NCBI GenBank assembly: GCA_020809705.1
Contig: CP085828.1
Span: 186,001-250,000 of the forward strand
Reading direction: 5' to 3'
DNA: 64,000 nt
DNA from: Calonectria ilicicola
Taxonomy: Eukaryota > Ascomycota > Sordariomycetes > Hypocreales > Nectriaceae
Shown here piece by piece: positions 32,503 through 45,368 of the stretch. The notes beneath the pieces are model-generated. The model saw only the letters and a program-made list of their open reading frames with translations. It had not been told where the DNA came from and did not search any database. How positions within the stretch are numbered: the stretch's first letter is position 1; each line of letters starts with the position of its first letter. Both the position numbers and the translations under genes were made by a program.

Positions 32503-34196
32503 TCAGCCTTGTTGGTTCCTCTCAGCGGCAGCATCGACCGCACTATCCCAATCGGAGCGCCAAAGCCACCAAAACTCAATAGTAGCAAGACTGTACAAAA
32601 ATCAGTACCTTATCAATCGTTGACTCTGTTTCAACTCACAGGAATAGACTAGCTCCTATTCCGCTCCATAGGCCATTGAGCTCCCATCCGAGTCCAAATC
32701 CAGCGCCGAAGGAGATGGGAATGCCGATGGCATAGTATACTGCTATACTGGCATATCCTCCAAACTCTTGCCATCCGATTCCTCTCAAAAGTCCTTGGGA
32801 CAATGCTGCCATAGCATCAAAAACATGCAGCCCAGCCATAAGAGGCATCACCTGAACGGTGAGGCGAACTACTTCGATGTCTTTTGTAAACAGGTATGGA
32901 ATCTGTTTTCTTGCTACCGCCATGGTGATAACAACGGGAGCTGCAAGTATCAAAGCAATGACTATGGACTTTGAAGGTCAGTTTAGTGCTATCATCGAAC
33001 AACGGGCGGACAAACCGTTTTTGCGGACGTCTTCGCCGCTTCGGGGCTTGCAGCACCAATCAAGTTTGCGACTCGAGTTGAAGAGGCAACAGAGATTGGA
33101 AATGTAATAAAATAAGCACAAGTTCCAATCGTCACAAGACAACTCTCAGCTGCCAATTGATATGTACCAAAATGGCTAGATGCTACAGTCAAAACTTCAC
33201 CTGCAGAGAATTCCGCCACAAGCATCGCCATGCTAGGAAGTGATAGAGCCAGCATTGGTCCTATAGATTGGTCAGCAGAATTCGACTTGGGTGAAAGAAA
33301 CTTACGCCAGTGCGTAAAAGCCTTCCTGCTAAAACCCCCCCAGCATTGAGATCCATCAACGAGCAAGACATATAGCAACAGAAGCACAGCCATAAAATTT
33401 TGCGTTATGACCACGGCAAAAGGTGCACCAAGAAAACCCCAGTTGAGTTTCCAGATGAAAAGCCATAGCATCAAGGCATTAAATGGAGCAGCAATAAGCA
33501 GTACGTATGTTGTAGCGTGAAAGATACCTTGAGCTTGCAGAAAACGCTTTCCACACTCGAAGAGCGCAAAGGCGGGACTGCCCAAGATCATGACTCTCAG
33601 ATATAGGCCCGCTAGTTCTGCCGTCTTGGGGTTCGGGATCATTCGTTCCAGAATGATACCGCTATGCCACCAAACAGTCATCAAAGGTACAAGGCATAGG
33701 AGAATGAAAGCGACCATTCGCTGAAAATGGATCCCAACCAAATGTTTCTGCCCTGAACCGTATGCTTGTGCGCACAAGGTATCAAGGCCAGTTGCTATTC
33801 CCTGGATCAAAAGATTACATGTGACATTGCCAGTCACTACAGCCACTATTCATAGTTAGCAACGGCAATCTTTCATACACTTCACAACCTTTACTCACAA
33901 CTTGCAGCGCCCAACTCCAATGCCCCAATTCTCCCTACAGCAAAAACTCCCGAAATATTAATAAGATATTGGAATGAAAAGGTGACGACAAGGGGTAACG
34001 CAGAGCAGATGATTGTTCTAGTCTCTTGCTGCCAGGTTGTCTTGATCACGTCAATCTTGTTGTCGATTTCTTCAATGACGGCCGATACCGCATCTTGAAG
34101 CAGTGGCGTTGTCTCGGTAGTAACCGTTACCTCCCTTATCACATTGGAACTTCTCAAGCTCGAGGTGAGCGTCTTGGAATGGGATTTCGTCACCAT
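32503..34196 (-). CDS. MATE-family multidrug/toxin efflux transporter
   Basis: Five exons (34196-33899, 33845-33306, 33260-33016, 32968-32641, 32591-32503) with 45-53-nt introns encode 499 aa. A hydrophilic N-terminus of about 60 residues is followed by about 12 hydrophobic segments. Family landmarks are ELGAASLAVVTGNV, IQGIATGLDTLCAQAYGSGQK (helices 1-2), FLQAQGIFHATTYV, PSMAMLVAEFSAGEVL at the start of the second half and FDAMAALSQGLLRGIGWQEFG. The protein ends in a short cytoplasmic tail (FWWLWRSDWDSA). It matches eukaryotic MATE antiporters, which export organic cations or metabolites using a proton or sodium gradient. It might export a metabolite of the neighbourhood, but no biosynthetic gene is adjacent. 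Confidence 0.94.
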
Positions 34197-34250
34197 GGCA
34201 GCAAACGTATGGTTTAGTCACTTAATTGAGAGGGAGAAGTTCAGTAGGGG

Positions 34251-34260
34251 TAATTTATAG
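34251..34260 (-). promoter_or_regulatory. TATA box of the MATE gene
   Basis: CTATAAATTA on the minus strand, 55-64 nt before the ATG. Assigned by position. Confidence 0.45.
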
Positions 34261-37200
34261 GAAATTTGCCAGGTTTTCAGAAAAGTCGGTAAGTTTTCAG
34301 CTCTAAAGTCACAAACTCCACGACGCCTCATAAACTGGGCGCACGCCACTTTATATCAAAGGTCCAGGTCCAGGTCCAGTTTCCACAGCCAGCCCCTGCA
34401 TCTTGACTATACACCAATCTACTTTGGGAAAAGTATTAGCTTTGACATCTTTCACAATTTTGGTACAATTGATAATACGTCGCCCTTCAGAATGTTGGAG
34501 TCCACGTGTCGCGAAAATTGCTCAATCTCAGACTTTACTTGGTCCAATGGAACCAATCTGAGGCCTTCTGAGGCGTACGTGGGTGATGACGATTTTCCCC
34601 GTGTTTCCAGCCCATTATGCAAGATAAGAAGTGTCAACACGGCAGACAATCTTATCGCTAGACTAAATCTCAGACATGCGCTGATAGTTGCCTGTAGCGC
34701 AACTGTGGCGGTGGGCTAGAATCACTCTAGTAGGCCAATTGCCCAACACTAATGATGCATGATGCAAAGTCGAGGGATTTGGCCAGCGTTACCAAGATAC
34801 AGACCCTTGAGCGAGATCTACAACTCATCGATCGAGGCACGGTAGATCCTACGGCGATCAAACATATTGCTTCGGTCTAAAAGTAACAATCATGAGCTCC
34901 AAGAAGGTCCGATACACCCGGATCGTGAGTTGACCGGATATTGTACCCACCCAGCATCCCAGAACGATAACAATGATAGGTTTCAGTATGCAGTCGAATA
35001 AAAAGAAAAAAAATGTGCCTAGTCCCAAAATCAGGCGTCAAGAAAGGCTATGATCTTCGTTGGTCTTGCTCTCAAAATCCTGATTGAGCCAACCATCCAC
35101 GCGAGAACAGCCACCAGCCAGCAAGTTGGGATCACATGGCACATTTCGAGTCCAAGCTTGCCGCCATCACCAGTTTTCCAGTCGCTAAGATACATGACTC
35201 CGGAGATCCAAACGGTGAGATCAATGTTCAGATATCATTCCGATAACAAAGAATCACGCACAACTTTGGCGATGACTTCGCGGCAAAAAAGAAGCCAAAA
35301 TAATATATTACGGCCCGATGAGCTAGAAATTGACGCCATTAGAACTATAGCCTTCATTTTGTACGCTCCAACAATTAGTTTTGGGCTAGCTGCAAAATTA
35401 TTGATTTCACTACCCAGTTGGGTTAATTGAGCAACGGCATCTTGAGTACATTATGCACAGACAAAAAGCAATAATGCGCGATATATTTCCGTTCATCAAC
35501 CGATCTCTAATTTTCTATCCCGCTGGGCAACTACCAATGACTAGGCCATGCCACAATGCGTCGCAGAATATTTCAGCTTGTTGCGCGGTTAGTTTGTCGC
35601 AGCTGAGCTGACTCTCTGAGACCCAATATTGAGTGAGACCTGCAGCCCAAGGATGCATTGATCGACCGAATCTGGGCGACAAGTGGCAGGCCAAGCGAGA
35701 CAGGCCTCGGGTTTACCAGCCCTCCGTTCATTGGGAGAAAAAGAAATGGTCTCCGAAAGTCTAGATCAAAATCAACTTCGGCCACGCAGTAGCACGCGGG
35801 TCGTCCGGCCAGTGATTGGTCATGTATTCCATAGTGGCTGCTGAGTGGCGGATTATCCAACTGACACGTCTCACCAATCGGATAAATGGGCCACGGTATT
35901 CCCGATTAGGCGGCCTAGTGTTGCTCGCTCAGTAGTTAACGCCATAAAAAATAGCTGTACACGGTCAGTTTGTGGGATGATCACTGCCGAGGCTAGCCCT
36001 GGGGCGCATTCTTTCCCCCAGCATCCTTGTCCACAAGCCCAAGTCAGAAACATGAGGGTCGGATATGGATGACGTCGGACAAGGCGTTTGCAAATATGAC
36101 AACTCCCAGTCCGTTTTTATCCATCACATATTACACGTAATGGTTCTTTTGTGGAGAGTAGTACTGCATGAAATTGCGTTATAGAATATTCCACCAGTGA
36201 AGCAGCTTGGCTGACAACAAAGATCTGGGCAATTGTTTCTCCATGCAGCCGTCTTACATGTCAGACTCGTATTGAGCAATAAAGCATTTTACGACCCATT
36301 TCTCGAACACGCCACAGCTTACTTTATAAATAAAGGAATGTTGGTACAATTATAGAAATGAAACATCTCCAAGCATATTCCTCAATCCTTCCAATTGTAA
36401 AACCGCCAAGGCTTCCAAGGAGCATGCACCCAGACACTCAGCTAAAGCCTTTGCTACACATTACAAGAAGGTTGTCGCACACCCAAAATCTTAGTGCGGG
36501 TCAGCAATGCCTCATTTGCAAAAGTACCAACCACGGTAGAAATGTTAATCCAGGATAGGGTCGCAGTCTCATCAGCAGCAACGCAGGAGGAAGTTTCCGC
36601 GACGGGCAAATCCTACCAAAGCGCCGTCCCTTGCATTCGTTCCCAACTCGACGGTGCTAAAAGCAGCAATAGTAGAATTTATTTAATAAATGGGATCAAT
36701 TTCATGGATGCAGTGGCTGGCAATGCATGACCTGACACATATACATAAAATACCCCGGTACTCGCCCAAAGACATTGAGATCTTTATACATATTTTCGAT
36801 CACGGCTCATATCTTCAAAAAGAGCCAACTCTGGTAGAGTAAGTCTGAGAGTTCAAGCTCATTTTCTTGGCAAAGGCAACAAAACGAGAGCCATGTTGAG
36901 GAAGCTGGTCACGACATTAAGTGCTGAAATGGGACCCAATAAATCAACAGCAACAGTGCTTCTCTAAACAACAATTATTTCGAATATACTTTTGAGATTC
37001 TCCCTCCTTGAGTAAAGGTGACACAACCTCCAATAAAAATGTCTAAACTATCAGCGCCATTAGATCAATACGTATACTCTCTAAATAGCAGTAGGGCTAA
37101 ATTATGTATTGAGGGCACCCAATCCTGCGATGGCGAGCAGATGCAGAATCGCAAAAAAGAAAAAGGAGGAAGAAAATAAAACAAAAGGTTTTGAATGATA

Positions 37201-40200
37201 AAACGCCAATACAGAAGTAAATTCGTTTATTCTATTTAATCCGAAGAGTCAATATAAATGCCGTTGTTCCCCGCCCGGAGACAAGATCAAAACATGTAGA
37301 TGTTGTGTTGCAATAACATTGCAAGCATTTGTTTCAACATGGAATTCAACCATAGTGATAGTAACTAATCATTTCAATTTCATCCATGCTCGTTATTGGT
37401 GCCTTTCAGGTGTTCCGTCCTAATTTAATATGGCATATGTTGTCTCTCAAACAAAAGTCTCATGACATCACTGTTGTACTTACAAAGGGAGTTCAGTGGC
37501 GAACTATGAATGAGACCAGGGAAATTAAACTCGAGGCAAGTTTTAATACTGCATATAATTTCACTCAAGTCGATAAAAATGGCTTTGATTGTCCAGACGC
37601 CAATACAGAAAGTAGCAGAGTCTCTGCAATTCAGATGTGCATCCTTTTTACAAGCAACACCGCAACATGGAGCAAATACCGATAGGGAAATGACCAAAAA
37701 GTGTGTATTTTTGCGAAGCTGAAGTATAGGAAATCGCTCATACTTCAGCCTTGATTGGTCTTCTACATGTCGCCGGCAAGTGTGCCGCCAAATGAACCAA
37801 GTCCAGATGTAGACAAGGAGATGACGTAGGTGTACTTGGTTTACAACAAGCATCAAAAAACCCGTGTTTACGCAAGATTAAATCAGGCTAGAACTTCGAG
37901 TTATTGTCCCAGGTGTAGCGCATGGATGTTTCAGCATCTCGAACGAGACATGATAGGCCGTGTTGGTGATTAGCGTCAGCCTACCAAACTCGCTTCCATC
38001 TAGCCTCGTATTGTGATTGCCCCTGAAATGAGACCCAAGGCTATTGAGCCTTGGCCTTTTTTCAATCCACCCAAGATTTTGGTAGACCAACCGGCCTCGC
38101 GTTTGTTGGTTAAATCCGGCTCCATTGTGGTGATTGATTCGGTTTAGTGTACAAGGCTAGCTTATCTGCGGCTGAGTCGCGATGGTCTGTGGTGGCCATC
38201 TTCTCAACTTTGAGTCTTCAATATTTACTGGTGGTAGATTCAAGGCCTTTTCTTCAGAACCCATTTGTGCCTTGGGCCTGTGCCTTGAGGTTCGGTACTG
38301 ATGACCGTTTTTTTTTCGCCCAATGTAAAAATAAGCCTGAGACATTGATGCTGGTACCTGATCGACAGAAAGTTTTAGGCAAATTCCTACCAATTACCCA
38401 AAAGAGAGATAGATCCAGGTTTTACTTTTTAGTTAATTCCAGTCGGTTTACCGCAAGCTAGACTGACTTTGGTGGAATGATACTTCGTACGTCTCAAAAA
38501 GACACACGTGCAATGTGAAAAGCGACTGACGTATTATCGCTCCTTTGGTCAATTGGCTTTGACGAACAGAATGCTCCAGAAAAGTAGAGAATTTTCTTGC
38601 TTTTTATTCTCCCTACAACGGTCTCTCTTTAATGCTGGGTGAATCGCAAAATTGTGAAAATATTACAGTTCGTGAGGGGAAAAATTTGACGGTCTCGTGC
38701 CAGAATGCTTACGAATTCAACTATGTCAAGCCCACAAGTGCGAAGGACTAAGTCATAGCGCTATATGCAACAATATTGTCGGTCAAATGTCTGTCTGGGG
38801 GACGGAACTGAGAGAAGAGAGGCAAGTGTGATTTCGGTTACTAAGTAGCGGCACCAATGACGTGGGCAACGTATGTTCACGCCTTGCCTAAACCTAAACA
38901 CACCCAAAAACATCACACCCAGTTGTCAATTTATGTTTGCACTATTCTTCCCACAATACACTGGTAATAATTAAATAGATAGAAATAGACGTGAATTGAA
39001 TGATGTCATATTTTTATTTTATATTTTCCTTCCTCTTCTCTAACTCTGTAAGCTGTGATTATCGCAACTGGAGCACAGTGAAACCTCGGCAGGCGTAACC
39101 TACCCTGCACAACAACACTTCATCAACCCATTCATTCATGCTTTTATTTAGCTCGGTTTACAGGCCCATCAAGGGTAAATCCGTTTCTTTTCCGGAGTGG
39201 GTATCTACAGCAATATCAACCCGTAGTTCAGCGCGCTAAAGCGGTGGGAGGGATTGGCCTTGTTGTGTTGATTTGTTGATTTCGATCCCCGGAACTTGGC
39301 GAGGCTGACAGGACGGGCTACTACGCGCTGCGGCTGAATGGCAAAGACGGTGAACAGGCCATGAACCGATCATGAGTAGACGGTATGACGCGTAATCATC
39401 TCATGGTTGTAATTTAGCTAGGCGTCAACGGCTTGCTAGCAAGTCGATGGCGAGAAACTTGGCGCAGAAGTTGCAGGCTCAATACAAAACGGTCCCGCGG
39501 TTGGTACTATTGACGGCGCTTAGCTTAGTTTATCCGGATCCGAAATGCCGTGTGGCTGTCTCCTCTGGGACGGCAGCAATCTCTCCCCAAGCCAGAAAGT
39601 TTCGCCCCTTACAGATGCAGTAAGGTCAAAAATGGCTTGGCAGGGCACAACCATACAGTTGACTAATGGATCCAGCCCCATCTGCTGCTAGGGGAGGCCG
39701 CTAGCGCAGAATAATCCAGGGGTTGGATTTGGTGGGCTCGGGGCAAACGTGCCGACCGACGATGCGAAGCAACCTGTAGGGAGGGTGGTCAGCCTACAAT
39801 TCTCTGCGAATTTTTAACCATAAAGCATAAGTCTACTTGGAGGCGCGCGGAATCCGCTGGGTGGGATGTAGATGAAAACTACGAGGGCCAGTTTATGCGC
39901 CTGAATTTTCGCCACTAAATTATCCCACAAAGCCGTGCATTTTTGGCCCAGTTAAGAGGTAGATAATTTACATCCATAAAAAATGGTCAAGGCGCGATGA
40001 AACGTGGGATTGTGTCTTGTTTGCTGCCTCTCTTTCTTGTATGCGCGTAACCAGCCCGATCCGGGTTAATTGGTTTTTAACTCGGCATGGGTAGCTGTCC
40101 GAAAGATGCATTGATCGTCATGGCATATGGCCCGTCTGTCTCTACCTGAGTCGGTTTCGGTATTGGGCATGGCGGAGAATTGTTCAACAAAGTATTAACC

Positions 40201-42681
40201 ATATTGCACCCTTGCAGAGCTCTCTCCACCGGCCCTGGCAGAGTCTCCAGAAGTACAAATCTTATATCCTCTCACGTTAAAACCGTCCGTCTGGGGCTGC
40301 GCGGAGCAGGACTGTGGGCATACAGTGCATAATAACCTTGCGGCGCAGACCCACGTGCCCACGTTTCCCATGGAGTCCCTGGCTGTTGGGCACATGGTTT
40401 ACGGTTAATGGGCGCTCATATTTATTGCTATGTGAAACCAAACAGTGGCAATGTCTGATGTCAGAAATAACTTTGGCGCGTGGGTGTGGATCGAATTCCG
40501 CCTAAAGTGACATGCAATCATCCATTAATCATCCATTGCAGGGAAGGACGAGGTTGGTGGTAGGTGTTCTTGTTTCTGGTCGGGTTACTCAAGTAAACGC
40601 CGGTGCGGCTTCGGCAACCCAGCCATTACGTCCTTGATTGATGGTGACAGCTCAAGCTCGGGCGCGCAAGGACTGCCGCAATTGGGACGGGATGCATATG
40701 GGCCGCATCTGCTTGGAAACGGTCATATTTGGATCATGCGATAAACTCAATTTTTGTTTGTCAAATGGCGCGTGAATACGATGCATCCTCTACTCGCACA
40801 TTTTTTTTGTCTTATTTCGAGGCTTGCATTAGCCAGCTCGTGTTCATGTTTTTTTTCTTCGGGTAGCGGTAAAGAGGTTGGGATCATCGACTTGGAGGTT
40901 GGCGATTGGGTGCGATGAAATGCGACTGGTGCCCGTCTTGGCCTGGCCATGCCAACCGCGTGATGCTGGGAAACAAAAATAGAAATAGCACAACAAGATC
41001 GTTTGCGGGGGATCTCATTGTGTGGGGTAGAGGAGGGAAGGGAGGGAGGGTATGATGGTGATTGCTGCTGGGAAGCGAATGAGAGCTAGCAGCGATGGAA
41101 AAAACCTCACTTTCAGTGCCTCACCGAAAATCCTTCTGGGGCCAATGGGCATGGGCCGGCGTGGTGTGGGTTTTTGCTGCAGCTGTTTGATTAACAGCTG
41201 AGGCATCACAGGCTGCCACGCTCTCTCTCAATGGCGCAAACTGCCGACTGCGGTGGAGATTGGGGCGGTCATTGGGAGGGCCATTGGGATAAATCGGGCA
41301 TGTAGTCTACATGTATATGATGCATCCTTCTTTCGGCCGCCGTGGCGTCAGGGATTTCCGTCGGCGAGGGCGATGATCTCTCTGGGCGCGCATCGCAACC
41401 CATCACATCGCATCACAGTTGGGATCCCGTGTCGATCACGCATCTCTGCCGTCAATGCGGGACATGGGAGTCAGTGTAGGTAGCGCATCGGTATCGGTAG
41501 GTAGTGTAACACAACGGGAATGCGGGCAAGGTTGCGGATGATACGGATACTTCACGATAGGGTTCGTAAAATGCCCGTTTCATGGCAGCAGCTGTCAAGA
41601 TCCAGCAATAGCATTTGCGAGAGTGCCATGGGCAGCTGAGCGGTCATGGCTGCGCCGATGGCTTGCCAGCACACGAGAGCCTCGCTGCACGCTTTCAGCT
41701 TGGCGTGCTTGCCGCAGAATCCGATTGGGTAGAGTGGTCCCTGGGGCGCCATGAAACGCTGGGCACAACCGAGATCAGCGTCACACACACAGATACGCAG
41801 GTTGACGGCCGACCGAGAAAGACGGAATACCGTGGGTGGCAGCAACAGCGGCAACCAGCAGCAGCAGCAGTCAGTAACGGTGCCTGTGTCATGGTTTCTC
41901 CTTCGTATCCGCCCCGCCAAATAGTCCAGCCCAAGGCTCCACGACGCTAGCAGCCCTCTGCGCTGCTGTGGTTGATGCGCCGTGGCTGCGTTAGCGCAGG
42001 GGTGGCCAGAGTAGTGGCTTGCCCTGGAGTCCCCTTGGGTCTCCTTGGGTCCCCAGGACGTCGTATCGCCAGAGCGGCACGCGCTCGCTCTTTGGCAGAA
42101 GGGGGAGATGAGGGCCCAATGGCGCACTCTCGCTCGCTCGCCCGCCTCGTATCGAAGCGCGGCGACGTGACCCCAGGACTCGTCCCGTCCAGCGTCTGAC
42201 ACGCCGTGGCGCTCCACGCCTTTGCACCGCAGCCATTGATTCATGGCCCTCAGCCCTAACAGCGCCCATCACTCAGGGGCGGCTTCTCGTCCTGGCCAGG
42301 TCGTTTGCTGGAAGCCACCGGCGTCCAGATCCCGGGGAACGCCTATGCCGGCCAACAGGGAGCCACCATGTCCGGGCTGATCTCACCCCTGCTCGCCCAA
42401 TCTATTGACTGCCACGGAGGAGTGGGCCCAGGCCGTGCCCCGGCCTTTTTTAGAATTCGGTTGCGAGGCCCTGAGCCGTCTCCAATCATGCGCCGGCGCC
42501 AGCTCGACTGGCAGGTCTGCTAGTTCGCAAGGTAGACTAGCCAAAGGGGCACCCAGTAGTCTGTCATGGTGGTGTACAGGAGAAGCAAGGAGTGTGGGCT
42601 GTGCTAGTTTCGCTCTTGTACCTGCCATCCATTGGTCAACTGCGCTAGAGTCGCAAATAATAAAGATGTTGAGATGCCCTG
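34261..42681. other. long gene-poor region
   Basis: About 8.4 kb without a frame I can tie to a protein family, even allowing for short introns. The left part (about 34.3-38.9 kb) is AT-rich. The right part becomes GC-rich, especially 41.2-42.6 kb. Frames at 35050-35430, 37425-37856 and 41552-42244 look like chance openings of biased composition. I see no transposase, reverse transcriptase, terminal repeats or RNA gene. The last kilobase is probably the tyrosinase upstream region. Confidence 0.5.
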
Positions 42682-42799
42682 ACCTCTTCTCGCTTTCCCT
42701 TCCCCCTCAACCCTCGTTCATACCCTTTGGGCAGTCTCTCGTTACATACTCATCTTCTCTTTAGTCTCGCAAGAGACTTCTTAATTCCTTCTTTCCATC
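42682..42799 (+). promoter_or_regulatory. pyrimidine-rich leader of the tyrosinase gene
   Basis: Long C/T stretches (for example CTTTCCCTTCCCCCTC) precede the start codon. Such CT-rich tracts often mark the transcription start zone of well-expressed filamentous fungal genes. There is no clear TATA box. Confidence 0.45.
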
Positions 42800-44632
42800 A
42801 TGTTGATCCGGCTCCCTGAGGCCATCGCCATCGTTGGCGCTCTGGCATCCGTTGTCAACGGCCAGAAGGCCAATGTGCCCCAGACAGCCTATGGCATCAC
42901 TGGTGCCCCAGTTCCCTCTGGCAGTTCAATTCCTCTCAGAAAGAACATTAATGACCTTCAGTCTGCCGGTGGTCCCGCTTGGTCAGTTTTGTGTGACTGA
43001 ATTCGCCCCGCGCCTCTTTCGCTAACCATAAATAGGGACTTGTACATTCGCTCCTTGGTGGCTCTGTACGGACAGGACCCGAACGGCCAAGTTAGCTTCT
43101 TCCAGATCGCTGGTATTCACGGCCGTCCCTACATGCAGTGGAACGGCGCCGGCGGTAACGGAGTCTCAAACACTAACTGGCAGGGATACTGCCCGCACGG
43201 TGAAAACATCTTCCTGACATGGCACCGTCCCTACCTTGCCCTCTTCGAGCAGCGCCTCGTTGAGACGGCCAAGACCCTCGCCAACCAATATACCGGCTCC
43301 AACAAGGCTGCCTACGTTGCTGCCGCTGCCACGCTGCGTGCTCCTTACTGGGATTGGGCCTCCAACTCCAACGTGCCTACCGCCACTGGCCCCACGACAT
43401 TGACCGTTAATGGTCCTAGTGGCAAGATCACCGTCGAGAACCCTCTCCGATACTACCACTTCCCCTCGAAGGCGACCAGTGGACAGTACGACTCTGGCTT
43501 TTCATCAGCCTCCCAGATCTACAAGTGCCGCGCTCCCAACAGCTACCCCGCTGGCGCCAACGCCAACATGGCCAAACGCTCTTACAAGCAGTGGACTTAT
43601 GACGCTCTTACTTCCTCTACCACATTCGCTCAGTTCGCATCCACAAGCAGCACTGGTGTCTCCCTGGAGCAGATTCACAACGCCGTCCACTGGGATGGAT
43701 CTTGCGCTCAGCAATTCCTCGATGCCGACTACTCTGGTTTCGACCCTCTCTTCATGCTTCACCACGCTCAGGTCGATCGCATCTGGGCTCTGTGGTCCGC
43801 AATGAAACCTGATCAGGCCATGTTCACTGGTTCATACCAAGGTGGCGGTCGCTTCAACACCCCTACCAACACCGTAATCAACGTTGACTCTTATCTCTAT
43901 CCATTCCGCCAAAAGAATGGCCAATACTACACATCCAGACTTGTCAAGGACCATACTGTATTTGGCTACACCTACGAGAGTCTTGAGTCGACCAAGTCTG
44001 CCGCTCAGAAGAAACAGGATGCCACAGCCCTCGTCAACCGCCTTTATGGATCCGGTGGCGTTGTTTCTCGCAAGGCCAAGCGTGATGGTGACAGTGACAA
44101 GCTTACCCGATACTTCGCTAACATTGCCGTGAACGTTACGGAGCTCGGCGACAACCGCCCTTGCGCTATCGGTGTGTACTCCAACACCACCAGTGTTGGC
44201 AACTTTATCATCATGAAGCAGCCTGTCGACGGTTTCCAATATGCCAAGCTTGGTTTCGAGAAGGCAGTTAACCCTGAGGATGTCAAGGACGAGCAGACCC
44301 TCAGTGTCGTCGATGACATCAAGGCCGGTCTCACCATCAAGATCGTCACTGTCAACGGTGTTGTTGTTCCCCTCACCAGCGTCCCCAGCCTCAACATCAC
44401 CATTGAGAGCGTTGATGTTGTTCCTCCTGTTTCTGATACGGCTCTCCCCACTTACAGTGATGCCGAGACCCACAAGGCTCCCAAGAAGCAGCTTGGTAGC
44501 CCCGGCAGTGTGGCTGCTAACCAGCCCTCGTCCGGCTCTGGCTCTAGCTCAAGCTCCGAGAGCTCGTACAGCTCCAGCTCTGGTTCCAGCAGCGGATCCA
44601 GCTCTGGCTCCTCCTACAGCATCTCTAACTAG
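42800..44632 (+). CDS. secreted fungal tyrosinase (polyphenol oxidase)
   Basis: Two exons (42800-42981, 43036-44632) give 592 aa. A signal peptide (about 1-21) leads into the type 3 copper domain. CuA ligands are His89 (AGIHGRPY), His115 and His124 (TWHRPYLALFE). The CPH motif (Cys113, His115) fits the thioether bridge of fungal tyrosinases. CuB ligands are His275 and His279 (QIHNAVHWDG) and His304 (FDPLFMLHHAQVDR). FGYTYES matches the tyrosine motif that ends the catalytic core. A later Lys-Arg region and a C-terminal Ser/Gly-rich tail of about 45 residues follow. It would hydroxylate and oxidise phenols to quinones, for example in pigment formation or protein cross-linking outside the cell. 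In this family the C-terminal part is often removed to activate the enzyme. Closely resembles secreted tyrosinases known from Hypocreales. Confidence 0.96.
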
Positions 44633-45368
44633 AGTATATGAGTGAGTGGTGGATGACTTTCTTCCTGGAACGGGAATTCCGAAAAGCCGAAGCGGTTTAT
44701 AAATTCTTTTGTATCATTTTAATGGGTCTGAGAGACGAATCGATATTTACTTGTTTCCATCTATACTTGCTCCAGTTGATTTTGCTTTGTGCGTGTCCGT
44801 GATTGATGCCCTCACATTGTTTCTTTGGGCTGCGTTTTGTGTAGATTTACTAAGTATGGTCTCTATAACATAACATGTTTCGTCCGATGAGAAGTGCGAC
44901 GCCCATGAGTTCGTATTTTGATGCTTGCTCAAGCTGTCTGACCAAGTGACGTTCGGCCCTGGTTTGGCGGGAAACTCGATTTTCGCGCTCCTGCCCGCCT
45001 AATCTGGGATGGATTTCCGGTGCAATACGATCGGTCTAAAATAAACCTCTGGCCCTGAGCTTTACCTCTCTAGTGTTCTCATTGGAGCGGCGGGGTAGAT
45101 GCGGGGAAACGAATGCGACGACTTCGTTCGCGGAGTTTTCTACTTTGCAGGGGTGTGAAGGGGCCTCAAAGAATATCCGGCGGGACGATGAATGAACGTT
45201 GCTGCTCGGGGTCTTTTACCGCGATGTACCGAGCGAGGTGTCTTGAGGTTGCGAAAGAGTAATGATATAAATTCGAGACCAGCTCATCAGATTCAAATGC
45301 CTGATGAGTCAATCCATTCATTTCATCTTCAATCTGCGCTGTTTCACTGGCAAGGACTTGAACTGAAG
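44633..45368. other. intergenic region with GH78 promoter
   Basis: 736 nt between the tyrosinase stop and the glycosidase ATG. ATATAAATT at 45265-45273 lies about 100 nt before the ATG and is a plausible TATA box. No gene seen. Confidence 0.5.

Noticed and set aside
41552..42244. 230-codon minus-strand frame upstream of the tyrosinase
   Set aside because: It is a GC-rich chance opening with runs of Cys, Arg and Leu, matched by an equally long frame on the other strand. No domain or intron support.
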